A stretch of DNA of 64,000 nt from Photobacterium sanguinicancri (GCF_024346675.1 NZ_AP024851.1:1783112-1847111), one strand, 5' to 3'; numbered from the stretch's first letter, positions 43,776 through 53,455 are shown. The notes: a model not told the origin generated them from the letters alone. Program-made: numbers and translations.

Positions 43776-44492
43776 ATGGCATTATTTTCAGCTGTAGAAA
43801 ATTCAAGCCGTAAGATTCATGTTCAAGTTGCCCGACAGATAGCGCGGAAAATTTTATCTGGCGAACTGAACCAAAACGAAAAACTGCCTAGTGAAGTTGA
43901 GCTTTGTCATCTTTTTGGTATCAGCCGAACTGCATTAAGAGAGTCGACCAAGCTGCTCTCAGCCAAAGGTTTGATTGAATCTAAGCCTAAAGTGGGCACT
44001 CATATCCGCCCGCGTCATCATTGGCATTTTCTGGATCCCCAGCTCTTGGAGTGGATTCAGGATCTTGAAGATACCCAGCCTTTTTTGGCGCAGTTTTTAG
44101 GTTTACGTAAAGCGATTGAACCTGAAGCGTGTGCGTTAGCGGCTGCGCATGCGACGGTTGAACAACGTAAAACACTGTCGGTAATTTTCCAAAAGATGAC
44201 GATGGCCGCGAATGGTTTTGATTATGAGGAGTGGACGCTTAACGATCATTTATTCCATCAAGCTATTTTCCTTTCCACGGGCAACCAATTTTATATCCCA
44301 TTTAGTAATATTCTTTCGACGATTTTTAAGCTGTTTATTGATCATTCAGCCGAAGGTGGCCGCTTTTGTTTAGAAGAGCACAAAGCGATTTATGATGCGA
44401 TCATGGCGGGTCGAAGTGAAGATGCACGCACGGCATCAATGGTCTTGCTGAATGACAATAACCAAAAGCTGGCACAAGCCGTTAATCACTAA
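43776..44492 (+). CDS. GntR-family regulator, FadR/FCD subgroup (2)
   Basis: A protein of 238 residues closely parallel to the regulator at 41639. Winged-helix motifs are HVQVARQIARKILSGELNQN, LCHLFGISRTALRESTKLL and GLIESKPKVGTHI; the FCD domain has LRKAIEPEACALAAAHATVE, HLFHQAIFLSTGN and EHKAIYDAIMAGR. TTGGAG precedes the ATG. The recognition helix (SRTALRE) is the same in both, so they probably bind the same or overlapping operators, while the FCD pockets may answer to different ligands. A MATE exporter gene follows by 103 bases. Confidence 0.92.
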   Translation: MALFSAVENSSRKIHVQVARQIARKILSGELNQNEKLPSEVELCHLFGISRTALRESTKLLSAKGLIESKPKVGTHIRPRHHWHFLDPQLLEWIQDLEDTQPFLAQFLGLRKAIEPEACALAAAHATVEQRKTLSVIFQKMTMAANGFDYEEWTLNDHLFHQAIFLSTGNQFYIPFSNILSTIFKLFIDHSAEGGRFCLEEHKAIYDAIMAGRSEDARTASMVLLNDNNQKLAQAVNH

Positions 44493-44595
44493 TCTGCGCA
44501 ATCATGGATGATCGTGCCATGGTAATGATCTGAACGTCGCACGATACCTATCCAATACTGATACTCGCTAGAACCATAATCGTATTAGGTATCCT

Positions 44596-46008
44596 ATGTT
44601 TCTCCAACCCTTGCTTTCCCAACCCTATATAAGAAAGAACCTCGCTCTTGCATGGCCGCTGGCGCTCAATGCGTTGTTAATGCAATCCATGTTGATGATC
44701 GATACCTTCTTGGTGTCGCCACTAGGGGAGGTGTCTTTAGCTGCTATGGGTATTGCTAGCACCATAGTGGCATTTGTTTTGGGTATTCAAATGGCATTGG
44801 CAAATGGTACGCAGTTGGTGCTTAGCCGTGCAGTCGGTTCTGGGGTTAAAGCGGCACTTGCACGCGGCTTTTGGGCTGGAATGGCCATTAACTTTGTTAT
44901 TGCCATACTCTTTTGGGGATTGATTAGCCTTTTTGACCATCATTTGATTGGCCTGTTAACCCATGATGTCGCCTTGCATCATGAAGTGAACCGTTATCTT
45001 GATGTGTCGAAATACATAGTGTTATTTAACGCTGTGACGCAAGTGAGCATTGCTTTATTTAACGCGGTTGGGAAAACTAAAGTGCCCTTCAAAGGCTATT
45101 TAATTGAGCTGCCGATCAATGCGGTTGCGTCTTACTTCTTGATTCATGGTGCGTCGGGGTTAGCTGAAACGGGCCTATCGAGTTTTGTCGGTGAAGGCTT
45201 TGCAGGCCTGGGTGTGCAAGGTGCGGCGTTAGGCAGTGTGATTGCGATAACTGTCCGTATGGCTTATTTATATTTGTGCTTACGACTCGATGATCATGTA
45301 CACGTACCATTGAGCCTGCTGGATACTTCGCTTAAACGTAATATGGTTAATCACTTCAAAGAAATCTTCCCTGTTGCTGCCAATGTCACCATGCTGCAAA
45401 TTGGGGCAACCATTTACCAGTTACTTTACTCTCAGCTCAATATTAATGCTTATGTAGCCATTACTTTGGTCATGCCTTGGGTAAGGGCGGGAACTCAATT
45501 TATTACTGCATGGGCCCACTCTTCAGCGATCACTATTAGCCAAGCAATAGGATCGCGCCAGATGGCGGATTTAAAAAAGAACGTTGATACCAGCATAGAT
45601 ATTGCAGTAGTGATTTCATTCTTGTCGGCTTTGTTCTTTTTGGGGTTGAATTTTGTACTGGCTGATATTTATCCTGATTTGGATCAGACTACCTACCATG
45701 CATTAGCCGTTATTGCGCCTTTATACATCTTTCTACCGATTGTGCGCGGCTATAACACTGTGCATGGTCATGTGTTGCGTTCGCTGGGTAAAACAACTGA
45801 GGTATTTAAAATTAACTTTACGGGCCAATGGGTTATTTCAATTCCTTTATGTGCTCTGATCATTTTAGGGTTTGATGGCTCAATCTTTTGGGCATTTGCG
45901 GTGCAGCCATTTGAAGAAATCGTAAAAGCGCTGCCATTTCGTTATCTCGCTAGAAAGTCCTTGGCTGAATTTGATCATGAGAAAGCTGAAAAGCTGATGT
46001 ATGACTGA
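44596..46008 (+). CDS. MATE-family efflux transporter
   Basis: An inner-membrane protein of 470 residues with twelve predicted helices in two similar halves. The first half has PLALNALLMQSMLMIDTFLV, and the second starts around residues 250-270 with NVTMLQIGATIYQLLYSQLN. MATE proteins export cationic or toxic compounds using sodium or protons. Its role in alginate metabolism is unclear; export of a toxic keto-aldehyde would fit but is a guess. A terminator follows. Confidence 0.9.
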   Translation: MFLQPLLSQPYIRKNLALAWPLALNALLMQSMLMIDTFLVSPLGEVSLAAMGIASTIVAFVLGIQMALANGTQLVLSRAVGSGVKAALARGFWAGMAINFVIAILFWGLISLFDHHLIGLLTHDVALHHEVNRYLDVSKYIVLFNAVTQVSIALFNAVGKTKVPFKGYLIELPINAVASYFLIHGASGLAETGLSSFVGEGFAGLGVQGAALGSVIAITVRMAYLYLCLRLDDHVHVPLSLLDTSLKRNMVNHFKEIFPVAANVTMLQIGATIYQLLYSQLNINAYVAITLVMPWVRAGTQFITAWAHSSAITISQAIGSRQMADLKKNVDTSIDIAVVISFLSALFFLGLNFVLADIYPDLDQTTYHALAVIAPLYIFLPIVRGYNTVHGHVLRSLGKTTEVFKINFTGQWVISIPLCALIILGFDGSIFWAFAVQPFEEIVKALPFRYLARKSLAEFDHEKAEKLMYD

Positions 46009-46023
46009 TTCTTCATATGTGGT

Positions 46024-46075
46024 GGCTCTGGTGCGAAGGCTCTGATGCGACGGTTCTGATGCGACGGTTCTGATG
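46024..46075. repeat. 14-bp tandem repeat after the MATE gene
   Basis: About 3.7 copies of GGTTCTGATGCGAC, with small differences in the first copy, fill the space right after the stop. No coding or hairpin role is evident. Confidence 0.88.
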
Positions 46076-46103
46076 TAAAAAGTGTTAAGTCAGTAGAAAA
46101 GCA

Positions 46104-46133
46104 AACGCCGAGGCAAGTCCTCGGCGTTGTTGT
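46104..46133 (+). terminator. Terminator of the MATE gene
   Basis: Perfect 10-bp stem AACGCCGAGG / CCTCGGCGTT with loop CAAGT, 95 bases after the stop; the tail is only partly T-rich. Between here and the next hairpin (46134-46380) no gene was seen. Confidence 0.75.
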
Positions 46134-46380
46134 ATCTGTAGCATTCAATCAAGTGGTCAATCGAACTGAATAATAGGCGGTTATAACGGGTAGCTTTTGC
46201 TAGTAAAAATCACGGATAACAGCGTTAGTGGCTGTGTTGCTAGAACAACTCGCGAGTTGCAATCTATGCCTCGTTCTTAGTGTTTGTTCTGCATATTCTG
46301 GGCTTAGTTAATTAACGGGATGAGATTGGTATTACTGATCCGAATGGGCATCCTTCATAAGGTAAAGGGCCATAGACATA

Positions 46381-46411
46381 AAAAAACCGGATACCAAGGT
46401 ATCCGGTTTTT
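46381..46411. terminator. Terminator of the PL17 operon
   Basis: Stem AAAACCGGATACC / GGTATCCGGTTTT with loop AA, with A-tract and T-tract on the two sides. It lies 30 bases beyond the second PL17 gene on the minus strand and is probably bidirectional. Confidence 0.92.
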
Positions 46412-46440
46412 GTCGTAGGTTCTTGTTCCGTAAACTGTGC

Positions 46441-48612
46441 TTATAGCTGGGCGAAAGCACCTTGCCAAGTGTACGCTTCGCCGTTAAATTCGACGGTATG
46501 TTGGCTTTGCTGCTGATCTTCCGCTTGGTTTGAAATACCAAAGTGGTAGTGGTTACCTGTCGTGGTTTTAAGCTCAACCACAGTACCAATGTCGTTGTGA
46601 CCAAGCACAGTAACAGACTCGACTAAGCCACGAGCACCCACTGAAGCTTCAATTGATTCGTTGAAGTAACCGTGCGTTTCCAATACCGATGCAAAGACAT
46701 GATCTTTACCTGACTGACGAATGATGAAAGCAGGCTCACTACGTAAGTTGAAGTCAGGATCATTGGCGCCAGTACGGGCAAAAATCACTTCACTTTCAGG
46801 CTGAGCGCTGGTGATCAAGCTGTAGTAGCTACTATCGTGTAGCCAGCTAACCAGTGAACTGCTGCTGTCGTGAGCCATTTTGCCTGAGCCTACATGCCAT
46901 AAGTGTTGGTAACCATTGTCGTCACCGAGTGGTTTCAGCTTGCTTTCAACTTGATAGTCGAAATCAGTACGTATGATTTGACCTGAGTAGTGGACAGGCA
47001 AGTCGTACTGGTTTTCTTGCTCAGACTGGATGCGATAAATATCTAAGATTAACGGTTTTTCAAACTCAGGCAGGTCAGCCAAAATTACGCTACGTTGCAT
47101 ATTCACGCCGTCGTAGTAACCCGAGATACGGCCACTCATACCTTGCAGCTTTTCGTTGTCGGCATTGAAGAAGTGCTTCTCACCAAACTTGGATTCAGCC
47201 AATGCGGTATTGAAGTTATTTTGCGTCTTCTGGTTAACTGTCACTGTGTTGTGCGCGACGGTCTGCTTACAGTAAGACTTGTTTTCTGGAATGTAACGAC
47301 CACCAAATTTAGGCTCTACGTTAACCCAGCGACCAAAACCATAATCGTGTAACACTTCGTGACCGCGGTTAAATACACTGAGGTGAAGGCCGTCGTAATG
47401 ACCGTGATCGAGTGCTGAGTGGTATTGGTGATCGGAACCGTGTTGACCAAACCAGATGAGCGCCATGGTATCGGCTTTGTCATCGTCTTCTTGTTCGTCA
47501 CGATGGCGCAGAATGCTCACTCCACCTTTTTCGCCATTCGGACCATCAGTCACAAACAAACTACCCCAGTTGAAGGGCTTGATGTTATCTGCTGCGGCAA
47601 CAGCGTCGGATAACGTTTTACCTGAAGCATGCACCCAAACATCTTGCTGGTGGTTTGCCATGCCCAGTAACGTGTCGGTTTGTTCATAGCGGTGGTAACA
47701 CACCGAGGTTGCCATGATCACGCCTTCATCATTGATGGAGATGGTTTTCGATGAATCGTTGAGTGCAGGCAAGGTACCGTCAGGGAAGGCGGTTTTAAAC
47801 ACAGCGTAAGAGGTTGTCTTAATAACAGAATCGTTAAACTCGTAAATGTTTAGCTCAGGCTGGCGACGTTCAATCGCTTCGGCGAACAAGTAAATTGGAC
47901 GCAATGAGAAGCGATGGTAGTAAGGACCTTCCATGTAGTAGCCATCTGGTGAGAACAGTTGATCAAGCTGTGCGAGGAAACCACCACTGACTTTGTCGAG
48001 TTTCAAGCCGTAAAGCGCTTTATCAACCGATGCTTGATCGTTAATGGCATAGCCACAAATTCCTACAGCGGCGACTGCCCACAAACCATGGTTATGGACG
48101 ATATCAAAGTCGTGCGCATAGGTAACCACAAACATTTCAATCATGTGCTTGAAGAGGTCGTCTTCAATTTGGCGCTTTTGGCTTTCTTCTAACGTGTGGT
48201 AAATACAGCTGTAGGCACACGATGCGTAAAGCATCCACATGTTTTCATTCAGTGTTTGGTGGAACAACTTGCCAGGAGGATTTGAGTCGCGGCTGACATT
48301 GCTTTCCAGCGTTGGGTATACCGTCGCGTAGGCGGTGAGCATATCAACAATGTAATCACGGTATTGGCTTTCTTGGGTGATTAAGAACAGACGACCAGCC
48401 AGATCCATATGGATGTAGTTTTGCTTATGGCGGTTATGTTCGTAACCACCACCTTCACCATGTCCTGGGACTTCTATTCCCACTTGTTCCATGTATGCAG
48501 CGGTTTGTTTGATATCACGGGCGAGGGCATGCCCTAACAGGCTATCCTTGCCAAGTTCTTTACGTAGCTCAGCGGCTTCGTCAAAGTTCAATAATAATGG
48601 TTGGTAGCTCAT
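46441..48612 (-). CDS. PL17-type oligoalginate lyase (2)
   Basis: A protein of 723 residues without a signal peptide, so cytosolic. The N-terminal alginate-lyase toroid has the motifs HNHGLWAVAAVGICG and GPYYHRFSLRP, which carry the likely catalytic Asn-His and Tyr-His. The C-terminal heparinase II/III-like beta-sandwich has SALDHGHYDGLHLSVFNRG with a metal or catalytic His. PL17 enzymes remove unsaturated monomers from oligoalginate, giving DEH. CAGGAG lies before its ATG, inside the end of the upstream paralogue, with a one-base gap between stop and start. It is probably the second gene of a two-gene operon. Confidence 0.92.
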   Translation of the reverse strand: MSYQPLLLNFDEAAELRKELGKDSLLGHALARDIKQTAAYMEQVGIEVPGHGEGGGYEHNRHKQNYIHMDLAGRLFLITQESQYRDYIVDMLTAYATVYPTLESNVSRDSNPPGKLFHQTLNENMWMLYASCAYSCIYHTLEESQKRQIEDDLFKHMIEMFVVTYAHDFDIVHNHGLWAVAAVGICGYAINDQASVDKALYGLKLDKVSGGFLAQLDQLFSPDGYYMEGPYYHRFSLRPIYLFAEAIERRQPELNIYEFNDSVIKTTSYAVFKTAFPDGTLPALNDSSKTISINDEGVIMATSVCYHRYEQTDTLLGMANHQQDVWVHASGKTLSDAVAAADNIKPFNWGSLFVTDGPNGEKGGVSILRHRDEQEDDDKADTMALIWFGQHGSDHQYHSALDHGHYDGLHLSVFNRGHEVLHDYGFGRWVNVEPKFGGRYIPENKSYCKQTVAHNTVTVNQKTQNNFNTALAESKFGEKHFFNADNEKLQGMSGRISGYYDGVNMQRSVILADLPEFEKPLILDIYRIQSEQENQYDLPVHYSGQIIRTDFDYQVESKLKPLGDDNGYQHLWHVGSGKMAHDSSSSLVSWLHDSSYYSLITSAQPESEVIFARTGANDPDFNLRSEPAFIIRQSGKDHVFASVLETHGYFNESIEASVGARGLVESVTVLGHNDIGTVVELKTTTGNHYHFGISNQAEDQQQSQHTVEFNGEAYTWQGAFAQL

Positions 48613-48613
48613 G

Positions 48614-50767
48614 TTATTTCTCCTGCCCTAATGCGCTGATTTCAAGTGAATAAAAGCCATTCCAGCTATAGGTTCTACCCTGAATGTCGATACTGTGTGC
48701 GGTTTGCTCGGTTGCACCTTGTTGGTTGCTCACCATTAATGTAATGCGCGATGCTGTGGTGTGAATTTCAATGACTGACGCTGTCGAGTCATGCCCTAGG
48801 ATGCGAATATCTTCTACCTTTCCACGTGCATTGACCGATTGTTCAAATTCTTCATTGAAGTAGCCATGTGTCTCAAGTGCAGAGGCAAATAACGTATTTT
48901 CACCTTTGCTGCGGAGCAAGAATGCCGATTCGCTGCGAAGGTTGAAGCTTGGGTCGTTAGCGCCAGTGCGGGTAAAGATCACTTCACCATTGTCGTTAGA
49001 GCTGGTACCTAACCAAGTGTAATAGGTGTGCCCTTGCAACCAGCTGATCAGTGCTGTGTCATTTTTTGCACCGCTGGCAATATTCCATAGATGCTGATAA
49101 CCAAAGTCATCACCCAAGGTTTCAACTTCTTGGTGCGCTTGGTAGTCAAAATTGGTACGAATGATCTGACCGTCATATTGGTGAGAATAATCGTACTGAT
49201 GTTCACCTTCACCGGTTAAGCGATATAAATCAATCAGTAGCGGTGCTTCCAATTCTTCATGTTGCACCATGAATACACTGCGTTGCATGGCAAAGCCATC
49301 ATAATGATCGTTGGCAAAGGCACTCATACCTTTGATTTTCTCGCCTTCAACATTAAAGAAGTGGGGGAGGCCATGAACAGAATCCGCACGCTCAACATTG
49401 AATTGATTTTGGCATTGCTCGTCGATAGTTACACAGTTATGAGCGATGGTCTGACGGGCGTAAGATTTGTTTTCGTCAAGGTAACGGCCGCCAAATTTAG
49501 GCTCAACGTTTACCCAGCGGCAGAAGCCGTATTCACGAAGCACTTCCTGCCCACGGTTGAAGAAAGAAATACCTAAGGTATCGAAGTTTCCGTGGCCCAT
49601 ACCATGTTGACCGTAGTTCATGACAAGCTGAGTCACATCACCAGTATTGTCTTGCATACGGATAAAGCCTTGTGCGCCTTTATCACCATCAGGGCCTTCA
49701 TTGAGTTCTACGCTTGGCCAGAAAGGCAGGCCGATACTACGTTGAGCCGTGGCTTGATCATAAGCTTGAGAAAGCGTTAAGCCACAAGGGTGCATCCAGA
49801 CGGCATCTTGAATTTTGGCCATGCCTAAGATGTTGTCATTCAGCCCGTAGTGTTGGCTGTAAACGCTAACTGCGACTTGTACGCCCATGTCAGTAATACT
49901 CATGCTACGAGAAGCATCATTTAGAGCAGGGAATTCACCGTTCGGGTAAGCCGTTGCCAGCATAGCTTGAATGGTATTACCGATGACTTTGTCTTTGTAG
50001 TTGTAGATGTCCACTTCCGGCATGTGGCGATGAATCACTTCCGCGAAGACACAGGTTGGGCGGATCGCATAGCGGTGGTAGTAAGGCCCTTCCATGTAGT
50101 AACCCGATGGGGCAAATAATTCAGAGATCTGGGTAAGGAAGCCACCCGTTTCATTCCGATCTTGACCGTAAACCGACATTTCCAAATATTCAGGCCTACC
50201 AATAGCAAGGCCACAAATCCCGACCGCTGCCACCGCCCAAATACCGTGGTTGTGGATACGGTCAAAGTCGTGCGCGTATTTCACCGTGAACATGTCGAGC
50301 ATAGGTTCGAAAATGCGAGTGATCACCTGCTCGCGCTCTGCGTCTGTCATGGTTGATGCAACACATGAGTAAGCAAGGCTTGCGAACATTAACCAGCAGT
50401 GTTCATTTAGAATTTGGTGGAAAAGACGACCTGTTGGATTAGTGTTCTTTTGCTCATGGAAATCAAACGTCAGGTATTTTTCAGCGTAAATGGCGAGTAG
50501 GTCTTTAACAAACTGGGCGTACTTTTCTTCTTGAGTGATCAGGAAAAGACGGCCAGCAAGGTTCATATAGGTGTAGTTTTGTTTGTGGCGATTATGCTCA
50601 TAGCCGCCAGCTTCCCCATGGTCTGGTACATCAAGTGGCAGACGCATAAAGGCATCTAGCTCTTTACAGTGCTTCTCGATACTTTTGCCTAACAGGCTGG
50701 GTTTCCCGACTTCCTTTCTTAGCAGTTCAACTTCCGTGTCTGTTAACAAAATCGGTTGTGTCTTCAT
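48614..50767 (-). CDS. PL17-type oligoalginate lyase (1)
   Basis: A protein of 717 residues, paralogous to the next gene. It shows HNHGIWAVAAVGICG, GPYYHRYAIRP and GHGNFDTLGISFFNRG in the same order. The ATG at 50767 is preferred to a GTG at 50779 because AGGGTGG then stands at a usable distance. Both enzymes lack signal peptides and so act on imported oligomers. The two may differ in preference for mannuronate- or guluronate-rich ends; that cannot be read from the sequence. It is the first gene of the operon and has an operator-like palindrome 50 bases upstream. Confidence 0.92.
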   Translation of the reverse strand: MKTQPILLTDTEVELLRKEVGKPSLLGKSIEKHCKELDAFMRLPLDVPDHGEAGGYEHNRHKQNYTYMNLAGRLFLITQEEKYAQFVKDLLAIYAEKYLTFDFHEQKNTNPTGRLFHQILNEHCWLMFASLAYSCVASTMTDAEREQVITRIFEPMLDMFTVKYAHDFDRIHNHGIWAVAAVGICGLAIGRPEYLEMSVYGQDRNETGGFLTQISELFAPSGYYMEGPYYHRYAIRPTCVFAEVIHRHMPEVDIYNYKDKVIGNTIQAMLATAYPNGEFPALNDASRSMSITDMGVQVAVSVYSQHYGLNDNILGMAKIQDAVWMHPCGLTLSQAYDQATAQRSIGLPFWPSVELNEGPDGDKGAQGFIRMQDNTGDVTQLVMNYGQHGMGHGNFDTLGISFFNRGQEVLREYGFCRWVNVEPKFGGRYLDENKSYARQTIAHNCVTIDEQCQNQFNVERADSVHGLPHFFNVEGEKIKGMSAFANDHYDGFAMQRSVFMVQHEELEAPLLIDLYRLTGEGEHQYDYSHQYDGQIIRTNFDYQAHQEVETLGDDFGYQHLWNIASGAKNDTALISWLQGHTYYTWLGTSSNDNGEVIFTRTGANDPSFNLRSESAFLLRSKGENTLFASALETHGYFNEEFEQSVNARGKVEDIRILGHDSTASVIEIHTTASRITLMVSNQQGATEQTAHSIDIQGRTYSWNGFYSLEISALGQEK

Positions 50768-50817
50768 ATTCTTTGCCACCCTGGGATGAAGTGAGATTGT
50801 TTTTTAAACTAAATATA

Positions 50818-50828
50818 AAGTAATACAA
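50818..50828. promoter_or_regulatory. Alginate-operator-like site before PL17 (AAGTAATACAA)
   Basis: Two mismatches to TTGTANTACAA, identical to the site at 34520. It lies 51 bases before the PL17 start in the promoter region shared with kdgF. Confidence 0.5.
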
Positions 50829-51010
50829 TAATAGGTTTCTAGGTAGGGTTTGATAGTAAAATGATGAGCGACTTCACGTTTGTTTTTGTAAGCTATTGAT
50901 TTTAATTTATTTGACTACCGGTGAATGCTTGTGTGTTGGGGTGTTTATCGCAATGTCAGCCACTGAAAAGAATATTTACACATGACGAGTATCACATAAT
51001 TCTAGTTATA

Positions 51011-51021
51011 TTGTATTACAA
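51011..51021. promoter_or_regulatory. Alginate operator, perfect palindrome (TTGTATTACAA)
   Basis: An exact match to TTGTANTACAA, 68 bases before the kdgF start. A CRP-like sequence, CATGA-N6-TCACA (eight of ten), lies just before it at 50981-50996. Confidence 0.6.
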
Positions 51022-51088
51022 GATGATTGCTTGATATATGCTCCTTATCAAATCAATTCACAGATTGAACCCGATTAGGAGAACGAAA

Positions 51089-51424
51089 ATGAATCCATTC
51101 TTTGCTGCAAGTGAGCATCCTTGGGAAGAACTTGGTGACGGTATTAAGCGTAAAATTGTGGCATATACCGGTGATCTTATGGCTGTCCATGTTTGTTTTG
51201 ATAAAGGCGCGATTGGTACGGCCCATATTCATGAGATCCATGACCAAATTGGCTACGTGGTGAATGGGAGCTTTGAAGCTGAAGTTGATGGGCAAAAGAA
51301 AATTCTGAAAAAAGGTGATGCCTTTATTGCACACAAACACCTTAAACACGGCGCGGTTGCTTTAGAGCAAGACAGTGTACTGCTGGATATTTTTAACCCA
51401 GCACGTGAAGACTTTTTGAAATAA
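51089..51424 (+). CDS. kdgF: KdgF-type cupin (unsaturated uronate linearisation)
   Basis: A single-domain cupin of 111 residues. The metal-binding motif HIHEIHDQIGYVVNGSFE near residues 42-60 and the second His in HKHLKHG match KdgF proteins, which speed conversion of 4,5-unsaturated uronate monomers to the open-chain keto-aldehyde. The ATG at 51089 has AGGAG upstream; the GTG-type extension at 51038 is rejected. It heads an operon with kdgK and eda and sits divergent from the PL17 operon, whose products it would process. Confidence 0.93.
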   Translation: MNPFFAASEHPWEELGDGIKRKIVAYTGDLMAVHVCFDKGAIGTAHIHEIHDQIGYVVNGSFEAEVDGQKKILKKGDAFIAHKHLKHGAVALEQDSVLLDIFNPAREDFLK

Positions 51425-51458
51425 CACATTGCGCAACCTCAGTTGCTAAGGCAAGCAG

Positions 51459-52397
51459 ATGAAAACAACGAATATCGCGATCATTGGCGAATGTATGGTT
51501 GAGTTGCAGAAGAAAGAAGGCCAGCTTCAGCAATCGTTCGGTGGTGATACTTTAAATACCGCCCTTTATTTATCTCGTCTGACTCAAAAGCAAGGTATAG
51601 CGACTAGCTATGTTACCGCTTTAGGCAATGACCCGTTTAGTACTGAGATGTTAGCGGCATGGCAAAGCGAAGGGATAGATACCAGCTTAACTGTGATGGT
51701 GAAAGATAAGCAGCCGGGCATGTACTATATAGAAACCGATGAAGTTGGTGAGCGTAGCTTCCATTACTGGCGCAGTGACTCGGCAGCCAAGTACTTGTTT
51801 GAACAGCCAGAATCTCAAGCAGTAATCGACAAGCTGTTCTCATTTGATGCTGTGTATTTGAGCGGTATTACGTTGGCTATTTTAACCGCAGCTGGACGCG
51901 TGCGATTAATGACGTTTTTAAAGCAGTTTAAAGCACAGGGTGGCAAGGTACTTTTCGATAATAACTATCGTCCCAAGTTGTGGGCAAGCCGACGAGAAGC
52001 CCTCGCTACTTATAGTCAAATTTTACCGCTGACGGATATTGCGTTGTTAACGTTCGATGATGAGCAAGCGCTTTATGGCGATGACAATGTTGAGCAATGT
52101 ATTACACGTACATCGCAAGCTGGTGTAGGTGAAATCATTATTAAGCGCGGCAGCAAAGACTGCCTTGTGGTTGAAGGTGAAAACGCGAACTATGTGGCAC
52201 CAATTGATGTTGAGCGTGACCGTATTATCGATACGACAGCAGCCGGTGATTCTTTTAGTGCGGGTTTCCTAGCTAAACGCTTTGCTGGCGGTAGCGCGAA
52301 AGAGGCAGCATTTGCAGGCCATAGTGTTGCAGGTACTGTTATTCAGTACAAAGGGGCAATAATCCCTCGCAGTGCAATGGACAGTATTTCTTTATAA
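51459..52397 (+). CDS. kdgK: 2-keto-3-deoxygluconate kinase
   Basis: A PfkB-family kinase of 312 residues that phosphorylates KDG to KDPG. The family start IGECMVELQ and early GGDTLNTA motif bind the sugar acid; the C-terminal signature DTTAAGDSFSAGF near residue 247 holds the catalytic Asp and the anion hole, with AAGD in place of the usual GAGD. It follows kdgF by 34 bases and precedes eda by 47, in pathway order. Some PfkB kinases act on other sugars, but the neighbours make KDG the best choice. Confidence 0.92.
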   Translation: MKTTNIAIIGECMVELQKKEGQLQQSFGGDTLNTALYLSRLTQKQGIATSYVTALGNDPFSTEMLAAWQSEGIDTSLTVMVKDKQPGMYYIETDEVGERSFHYWRSDSAAKYLFEQPESQAVIDKLFSFDAVYLSGITLAILTAAGRVRLMTFLKQFKAQGGKVLFDNNYRPKLWASRREALATYSQILPLTDIALLTFDDEQALYGDDNVEQCITRTSQAGVGEIIIKRGSKDCLVVEGENANYVAPIDVERDRIIDTTAAGDSFSAGFLAKRFAGGSAKEAAFAGHSVAGTVIQYKGAIIPRSAMDSISL

Positions 52398-52444
52398 TTT
52401 TTCTGCTCAATGGTATTGGGCTTATTAACGATGAGTAAGTATTC

Positions 52445-53074
52445 ATGACAACATTAAATGAACAACTAGCGAACCTGAAAGTTATCCCTGTTATCGCAAT
52501 TAACAAAGCAGAAGACGCGATTCCACTTGGCCGTGCGTTAGTTGAAAACGGCATGCCATGTGCCGAAATTACCTTCCGCACGGAATGTGCAGCGGATGCG
52601 ATCCGTGCGATGCGCGCAGAGTTTCCTGACATGCTGATTGGTGCGGGTACGATTTTAACGAATCAACAAGTTGATGAAGCTATTGATGCTGGTGTTGATT
52701 TCATTGTTAGCCCTGGTTTTAACCCGCGTACCGTTCAATATTGTATTGATAAAAATATGCCGATTGTACCGGGGGTGAATAACCCTAGTTTGGTTGAGCA
52801 AGCAATGGAAATGGGTCTACGCACATTGAAATTCTTCCCAGCTGAGCCGTCGGGTGGTGTGGGTATGCTAAAAGCATTATCTGCAGTATACCCAGTGAAA
52901 TTTATGCCGACAGGTGGGGTGAGCCTGAAAAATGTTGATGAATACTTGTCGATTTCATCAGTATTAGCATGCGGCGGCACTTGGATGGTGCCGACGACGT
53001 TAATTGATGACGGTCAGTGGGATGAGCTTGGTGCACTTGTTCGTGATGCTGTCGCGCATGTAAATGCAGCGTAG
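52445..53074 (+). CDS. eda: KDPG aldolase
   Basis: A class I aldolase of 209 residues that splits 2-keto-3-deoxy-6-phosphogluconate to pyruvate and glyceraldehyde 3-phosphate. The catalytic Glu41 lies in AEITFRT and the Schiff-base Lys129 in LKFFPAE; the phosphate loop reads PTGGVS. It is the last gene of the kdgF-kdgK-eda operon, followed by two hairpins. It completes the route from alginate monomers to central metabolism. Confidence 0.95.
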   Translation: MTTLNEQLANLKVIPVIAINKAEDAIPLGRALVENGMPCAEITFRTECAADAIRAMRAEFPDMLIGAGTILTNQQVDEAIDAGVDFIVSPGFNPRTVQYCIDKNMPIVPGVNNPSLVEQAMEMGLRTLKFFPAEPSGGVGMLKALSAVYPVKFMPTGGVSLKNVDEYLSISSVLACGGTWMVPTTLIDDGQWDELGALVRDAVAHVNAA

Positions 53075-53134
53075 AGTGATAAGCCTTTAGTCCGGTTCCT
53101 GAGTTTATACCGATAGGCAAATTTAAAGGTGTTT

Positions 53135-53170
53135 AAAAGCTCTTTTCCCCTCTCACAAGGGCTTTTATTA
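53135..53170 (+). terminator. Terminator of the kdgF-kdgK-eda operon
   Basis: Stem AAAAGCTCTT / AAGGGCTTTT with one wobble pair, a 12-base loop and a T-rich tail, 60 bases after eda. Confidence 0.7.
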
Positions 53171-53230
53171 CGTTCCCCAACGAAGACGCCTTAAATTTTG
53201 CCGCGGAAAACAGACTAAGTCCTACTATTA

Positions 53231-53255
53231 AAGCGAGCATTTGCTCGCTTTTTTT
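53231..53255 (+). terminator. Second hairpin after eda
   Basis: Stem AAGCGAGCA / TGCTCGCTT with a very small loop and a run of seven T residues. It may insulate the following symporter promoter. Confidence 0.85.
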
Positions 53256-53444
53256 ATGGTGTTCAGCATGGCTTTTCGTTTGGTATAGAGGCTTTGTTAA
53301 TGATATGTCAATATATGTTATTTGTGATTTGCTTCGTGAGCGAAGAGTTCAAAAGCGCACCCTGAGCGCGTTGCCTTTATCTCGATTATACGTTGTTAGT
53401 GTGTCATTTCGTAAGGTCAATAAGCTGGCTGGCAATAGGGTTAA

Positions 53445-53455
53445 TAGTAATACAA
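53445..53455. promoter_or_regulatory. Alginate-operator-like site (TAGTAATACAA)
   Basis: One mismatch to the palindrome TTGTANTACAA. It is the distal of two sites before the second symporter gene, 190 bases from its start. Confidence 0.5.

Noticed and set aside
50981..50996. CRP site in the PL17-kdgF promoter region
   Set aside because: Eight of ten positions is too weak to list as a feature; kept only as a remark with the operator.
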